DNA of 64,000 nt, taken from NCBI GenBank assembly GCA_021234155.1, contig JAJEKV010000003.1:17590386-17654385 (forward strand). The letters are read 5' to 3'. This stretch comes from Isoetes taiwanensis (taxonomy: Eukaryota; Streptophyta; Lycopodiopsida; Isoetales; Isoetaceae). Under the pieces are notes generated by a model. The model had not been told where the DNA came from and searched no databases. It saw only the letters and a program-made list of their open reading frames with translations. Position 1 is the first letter of the stretch. Every line of letters begins with the position of its first letter. Of the stretch, positions 58,900 to 64,000 are shown in pieces. The position numbers and the translations under genes are program-made.

Positions 58900-59585
58900 T
58901 GGTGCATACATGTGCAAACAGAGGCTGATCGCCATAGCTTGAGGCAATATCTTGACACTTGCTTCCTCAGCAAACTCTGGGATGCCAGTGCCCTTGAACA
59001 GGTCAAGATAGCACGCTACCAGCGCCACATAAATCCCACATTGGAATGAGGCCCGCAATGCTACATGCATACCTACTTGCCTATGAAAAGGTGCAGACTC
59101 ATTGCCTCCATTCGCACAGGAGCACACCATCTTCGAATTGAGATAGGCAGATGGATTGGTGAGCCACGCCATGACAGGCTCTGTCAATGCTGCCAAATGG
59201 GAGTCATTGAGGATGAATCTTATACCCTTCAAAGTTGCCCAGCATATGATCAAATTTGGACGCGCTATGCTGAGCTGGTCAGGCCTGGCCAGCCGCTACA
59301 TGTGTTGGGATCATACCTTCAAGAGGTTAGGGACATGCGAGATCAGCTATGTCCTCGGGCACACACTTGACATGTATATATACATTTTTTTCATGATGAT
59401 GTATACTTGTATAGTTTGACAGCATTCTTATTAACTGCCATGGTTTTTCCCTCAAAAACCCTTTCGGGGCGGGGGTTTTTTAACCCGAACAGTAATAAGT
59501 TTGTTGCGCTCCTTCTGGGTCCCATAGGACGATTGGTCTCAGTGGACGGTCATTCTTTCTTTCTTTCTTTCTTTCTTTCTTTTAA
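58900..59585 (+). pseudogene. LINE 3' end with C-terminal zinc motif and (TTCT)n tail
   Basis: A frame with one TGA runs from about 58920 to 59370. It holds the LINE C-terminal CCHC-type motif (LCQCCQMGVIEDESYTLQSC), homologous to CRCCEMHVIEDEHHALSDC of LINE B1. The 3' UTR resembles that of B1 (ttttccctcaaaaaccc, ggggttttttaaccc, gtctcagtggacg). It ends in (ttct)n at about 59553-59583. RT and endonuclease are absent, so this is a 5'-truncated insertion, normal for LINEs. Confidence 0.7.
59553..59583 (+). repeat. (TTCT)n microsatellite, LINE tail
   Basis: About seven to eight perfect TTCT/TTTC units stand exactly at the LINE 3' end. The related LINE B1 ends in TTCC units instead. Confidence 0.9.
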
Positions 59586-60065
59586 ATTCACACTATAAGG
59601 GCAGTATATTGGGGCATGGATCAATACCCTACAAAACACATATAGTTTGTGTTTGCAACCTTACACTTGGTGTTGATATGGCCAGTTTAATAGTGGTTTC
59701 TAAGGTTAGTTGGAAAATGTCCATCTTCTAAATTCTGGCCTAAGGGAATATTCTAGGCATGGAACCTACCTTTTGCAAGATGACACCGGATTTAGGTCCA
59801 ATTCTAGTGAAGACCTAAGACTACTAGGCTGGAGGTGCCACATAACCGTACATTACACGAGCAAAGCCGGATTTCCTGATACAATGAGATATAATCCTAC
59901 CAGGTTTGATCTCAAATTACACTTTCTTACCTGATCTGTTATTTAGAGTCTGTGAAGCTAGGGATTTAATGCAAAGTTACATGGGCGAGGCCATATTCAC
60001 ATGCTAGAGCTCTTTAAGTTTTGTCCTTTAATAGATCAGACCTGTTACAGACTTGATTTTGTTTA

Positions 60066-60386
60066 ATGAAAGATATATACTATGGGGAGTTCGACTCTGA
60101 TGGCTGCCCTTTAGAATATGATAATGTATTCGTATTAGAAGAAAACTTGCTAGCAGCTAAATTCCAGAAGTGTCTTGATTATACTGAATCTTACAAGGCA
60201 AAAATGGATGCAGAGAGAGGTTATGGACAAAAACGCCCTTGGCAATACAATCAACATACTGGAAATAATCAGAGAGCAACGTCCAAACAAGATACAAACA
60301 GGAGCGTTACAACTCAAGAAATAGTGTTCATGATACACAAGAGGATGATAATATATGAGTATGATCACGAGAAAAAGCAGGTTTAA
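60066..60386 (+). CDS. Unrecognised 106-codon ORF
   Basis: The predicted protein starts MKDIYYGEFDSDGCPLEYDN, has a helical middle (ENLLAAKFQKCLDYTESYKAKMD) and a polar, glutamine- and asparagine-rich second half. Base composition resembles coding sequence more than the flanks do. A weaker frame at 59710-59934 may belong to the same decayed gene. I do not recognise a family, see no signal peptide or membrane segment, and cannot say whether it is an exon or chance. Confidence 0.25.
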   Translation: MKDIYYGEFDSDGCPLEYDNVFVLEENLLAAKFQKCLDYTESYKAKMDAERGYGQKRPWQYNQHTGNNQRATSKQDTNRSVTTQEIVFMIHKRMIIYEYDHEKKQV

Positions 60387-61720
60387 GATTGTAGCTTGAT
60401 TTAGTGGTTTAGACTTGCTGCTACTGAATTTCTGTATCACATAAATCATGGTACAGTCTGATGATTAAGATGGATAGCAGTTAAATGTAGACTGCATGTA
60501 TATGTGTATTGTAAGCGGTCATTTGGAGTAGTTAACTGATGATTTATGTTTACAAGCTAAAGCAGTAGATATTCCAGCCTCTGTTATGATTTTTTGAAAT
60601 TGATTCTCATGAAACATAAAGGTTTTAATCAATGATTGTGCATGGGGTCTTATTATGACTCCATAATACATGGAGTTATGTGAGCATGCTCTGAGCTTAA
60701 AAAGGCTTGCTAAATAAGTATACATGTCCCCCTTTATCTACTTAATGAGGTTTTTCTTATAGGGATTCCGACTGGTCGCCTCATGCTCTCCTTAATTATT
60801 AATTCCTTATTATCTGATTTCACAAGCCCATGATTGAATGATGAGTTTAAATGCCCAAACTAGAATTATATTTGGGCTAATCATTAACTGTTGTAAAGGT
60901 TTTTAACAGTTTGAAATGTACGAATTTATTGCCTACTTAGGGATGTTAATTTAGCTATATGTTCTTAGTATTGCAATTGCTTTTCTACTTCCAGTTTAGA
61001 GTAACTTGGAGTAAAAAGGTTACAATAGGTGACCAGCGATGAGCTGAGAAATCTAATGTACCTTTTGGCCCCTCACTCATTGCCATTTTCATGCTAATAT
61101 TGTGTTGATTGGCTGCAGGTACAAGCTTCTCCTCCTTTTGTCATCTTTTTGCTTTCAAGTATAAGTCTGGCTGGAAGATAATATTATGCACTGAAATTGT
61201 GTATGTGCAAGTGGAATTTCTGATACGTTGAGTCTCAAGAGAAGGATCTACCAAACTTTATGATATTGGGATGCAAACTTGATTTGTGTTAAGAATGTTT
61301 TGGTTAAAGGGCAAACTTAACTTGGTTTTACTCTTTGAAGAGGTTGTGTCTATCGTAGCATAGTCAAAACAATCTAAAATATGCAGTTGCTCAGTTTATT
61401 GTGGGTCTTGAAGGTCGCTTTCGGATGTAATAATATCCATGTAAACATATGGTTGCAGATAAATATGCATTTCCTGAAGGTTCTTTTATCTATAAACTAC
61501 CTTTTTGTAATTGAAAAATATTTAAATCTCCCATGTAATAGAAAAATATTCTGGTCTACTTGGTGTTCAGATTTATGGTGTCTGCACATGCTGATCTTAG
61601 TTCTATATCAATTAGCCGAATGATATGCAGGATTTCTATGGCCTATTCCATTGAGCACTAGGGAACATAAGCATCTCTGAAATGTTTACATAGACTTGCA
61701 TAATCTAATTGTGCATAGAA
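60387..61720. other. Gene-free AT-rich stretch
   Basis: No gene, repeat array or structured element stands out. Confidence 0.4.
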
Positions 61721-61724
61721 TGCT

Positions 61725-61868
61725 ATGGTTCTCTTCTTATATAGAAGAGAACCATCATTCTAGGGAAAGGGACGTCTGTTTTGGCGTCACGCTATTGTGG
61801 ACGCAGGATTCATCTTTAGCCTGAGCTTTCTTTGGCCCATGATTTTTTTAGCTCTGTCTGCTATATAT
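61725..61868 (+). promoter_or_regulatory. TATA box with upstream perfect hairpin, copy B
   Basis: A 13-bp perfect hairpin (arms 61725-61737 and 61743-61755, 5-base loop) is followed by 'catcattct', a 'ctttctttggc' block and tatatat at 61862-61868. The order and much text match the minus-strand copy at 13823-13917, with a different but still perfectly paired inner stem. Confidence 0.45.
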
Positions 61869-61869
61869 C

Positions 61870-64000
61870 CCTGTAGCTTCCAAGCAATTATCATCGGCGT
61901 TTCCTTTGAGCGGCATGTGTTTCCCTACTGCTTATTTTTTCATTCAGGTACTGCTCTCTGATTTCTCTAGCTGGATTGGGCTCAGAATTACCAGTCCTTT
62001 TGGATCACGGTATTCTTGCAGCCCCGATCCCATAAAACAATGGGAATGCACTCGTTTTTTCTTGGCTTGTTCTTTCTACAATTTCATGCTAGTCTTATTT
62101 GTTTCTGATTCTTAGCTTTCTGATCCGTTTATTCTGTCATCTGATTTGTTCCGTCATATTTTTCTGCTCCCAAACCAGTGCAGTTGTTCTCTCAGCCTTC
62201 CTTTGTTGACTGGCAGAGTGATGCTTCCCTTTATTCCTTCCCCTGGTTTATCTTTCTGATTCGAGCCCTTCTGCTCCAGTTCGACTGTTCATTGCTTTGG
62301 TATGGTGGGATTTTAGTCATGCTTTTTGCCCCAAAACCTGTTTCCAGCTATTTCTCTCCTTTCCTTCTTATCTGGCTATTTGATTCTTACCCTTCTTCCT
62401 TCCCAGCACGTTTCCTTCCCCTCTCATCTCCCTGCAGCCCAAATCCGAGTTTTTCACAGCCGAGTTCCCATGTTTGGGCAGCCCCAGCTCTAATCGGCCG
62501 CCGGATCTGTGCAAGTCTGGCCTGCACTTTTTTGCCGGGGGATACCGGGTCGGGGTATCCCGACGAAATCGGGTGGTCCCGTGTTCCCGGGTCCCGGTTT
62601 CCCGATTCCCCCCTCTCTCTTTTCTTGATTTCCTTTTCCTAGGTTTTTAACGGGTTTTTGCAAGGGTTTTTGGTTTTTGTTATGTGGGGGGTTTTTGGGT
62701 TGCCCCTAAAGGGGGCAAACCCTCGTTTATGTGGGTTTATGGCATATCCAAGTATATGCCAACATATGCCTTGGATATGCTGATGACTGCTCCAAACTGG
62801 CTGTTGCCAGTAAACTGGCAGTCAGCCATGTTCCTGCCCGAACCCCCTTCAGGACTCCACCTGAGTCATTTGTTGCAGCCATGGTGGGCTAAAAACAGCA
62901 GAGAACAAGCCGCCATCTTCGAGCCCTCACAGATTTCTTCGAGCTAAGGGTGCTCATGGTCTGTGCAGCGTCTTCGATTCTCGTTATCCAGATTAACCTC
63001 CAGCCCCCTTTCTGGAAATGCCGAAATCTCATTTAAATTTCTGTTTGCTTTCCTGAAAAGGGAAAAATCACAGTAAGTAGCTTGGAGGAAAGGGGGTTTA
63101 TCAACAATCAGTTTATACTGTGCTCATCTTATATGTCGAAAAGACAGAGTCTCAGACAAATCTCCAGCTATATCCGATAAAAGAGGAAAGCTTCTTGAAT
63201 ATGTTCCCATCTTCAAGGTCCTGCTCAGCCTGTGTCCCGTAATCCATCGCATGTATAACTACCTGGATAACTGCAAGAAGATTGACCGCATGCATTTTAT
63301 TAAAGCTCCATCAGTTCATTGGACTAAGTTGCGTAAAACATGAGTTTACCTCTGATGCAAACGCCGGATTGGAAAATGAGGCCGGATATATGGAGCGCCA
63401 GATTTGTAAAAATAGAAAAGGTTAATCAGAGTTCTTCACTCAAGGTTAATAGAATCGGGAGTTGAAGAATAAATATACCTTTCTTGAAAGCGCTGGACCC
63501 CTTAGCTCCTCGTCTCGATGGATTAAGCATGCCGACATGAAGATCTAGCTTTATAGGGAAACTGTTCATGCATAAATGCATGAAAAGTGCCGGAATGGGC
63601 ATGCAGAGATCAAACACATGCAGAGGTCAAGCACATGCAGCTGCATGGTGCGGAATAGCATTTGGAGTTAGCGCCATAGCTGGAGCTTCAAAATCTCACT
63701 CTGCCGGAATGGAGTGGTCGCCACGGCCATGGCCTCTTTGCTAAGGAGGAAGAAAATGTTAAAGGTGCCAGGCTCGAATTTTTCTCGGACAGTCGGAATG
63801 CGACAGTGCACAGAATTGTACTGCCAGTTTGCCTGTCATGATTTTTTCGTATGGATAGAGGTAGGTGGAGACGGATAGTCTGGGAAACCCCACATGTCTA
63901 CCTAATTTTTCAACTTGTCCGTTGTCCTCTTCCCGCCCGCTTTATTAGTGATAACATTTTAAAAAATAAGGTTTCCATCTTCAATCGAGATTAGGTTTCC
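61870..64000. other. Gene-free, pyrimidine-rich then mixed sequence
   Basis: A pyrimidine-rich tract with plus frames (62178-62642 and 62684-62947) follows copy B of the hairpin/TATA segment and could be its transcribed leader. A G/C-rich patch with repeated 'cccgg' lies at 62535-62620 and 'gggttttt' repeats at 62645-62700. No protein family is recognised. Nothing is identified from 63000 to the end. Confidence 0.35.

Noticed and set aside
62178-62642. 154-codon plus frame
   Set aside because: Pyrimidine-rich tract giving a Ser/Phe/Leu/Pro-rich peptide; no domain and no splice or promoter logic beyond the TATA segment upstream.
1-64000. CRISPR array or bacterial operon
   Set aside because: Spliced genes, plant-type retroelements and tRNA-Met primer sites show this is plant nuclear DNA. 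The tandem arrays lack the spacer-repeat pattern.

Overview
The window is nuclear DNA of a green plant. The clearest evidence is one intact, intron-rich gene at 47254-53684 (minus) for an importin-beta-family receptor of the importin-7/8 / SAD2 type. It has 22 exons that join in frame to 1037 codons. Almost everything else is transposable-element DNA of mixed age. The mixture (Ty3/gypsy chromovirus, L1-like LINEs, Helitron Rep, a Crypton-like tyrosine recombinase, a Penelope-like reverse transcriptase) and the moderate intron sizes would suit a seed-free land plant. That last step is inference; the sequence does not fix the species.

Layout. 1-7.6 kb: decayed repeats, a family of foldback hairpins, minisatellites, a SINE-like head and an old LTR-like segment. 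7.67-8.74 kb: a three-exon tyrosine-recombinase gene, followed by small inverted repeats. 11.5-13.6 kb: two decayed LINE copies head to head, forming a large imperfect palindrome. 15.7-29.7 kb (minus): two consecutive copies of a composite unit, Helitron Rep N-terminal half followed by LINE ORF1 and LINE ORF2. In the right-hand copy the Rep and LINE ORF1 are fused in one open frame of 565 codons, and the Helitron helicase is missing from both. 30.1-30.6 kb: an unrecognised 141-codon ORF. 33.0-37.6 kb (minus): a decayed chromovirus (gag, protease, RT, RNase H, integrase, chromodomain). 37.8-40.6 kb (minus): two further ORFs upstream of gag, one ending in a histone H3-fold domain. 41.16-42.79 kb: a primer-binding site complementary to initiator tRNA-Met and a probable 1.6-kb LTR. 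47.3-53.7 kb: the importin gene. 55-59.6 kb: fragments of two more chromoviruses, a Penelope-like RT and a LINE 3' end with a (TTCT)n tail. 60-64 kb: no recognisable gene except one unassigned ORF, plus a hairpin/TATA segment that also occurs at 13.8 kb.

Points most worth following: (1) the histone H3-like domain inside a retroelement whose same-strand neighbour carries a chromodomain; (2) the in-frame Helitron Rep-LINE ORF1 fusion in a tandem array; (3) the spliced Crypton-like recombinase; (4) the Penelope-like RT. A caution on data quality: the two Helitron-LINE copies differ again and again at CAG/CTG trinucleotides. That pattern looks like a base-calling artefact at methylated CHG sites, so some frameshifts in the repeats may not be real.
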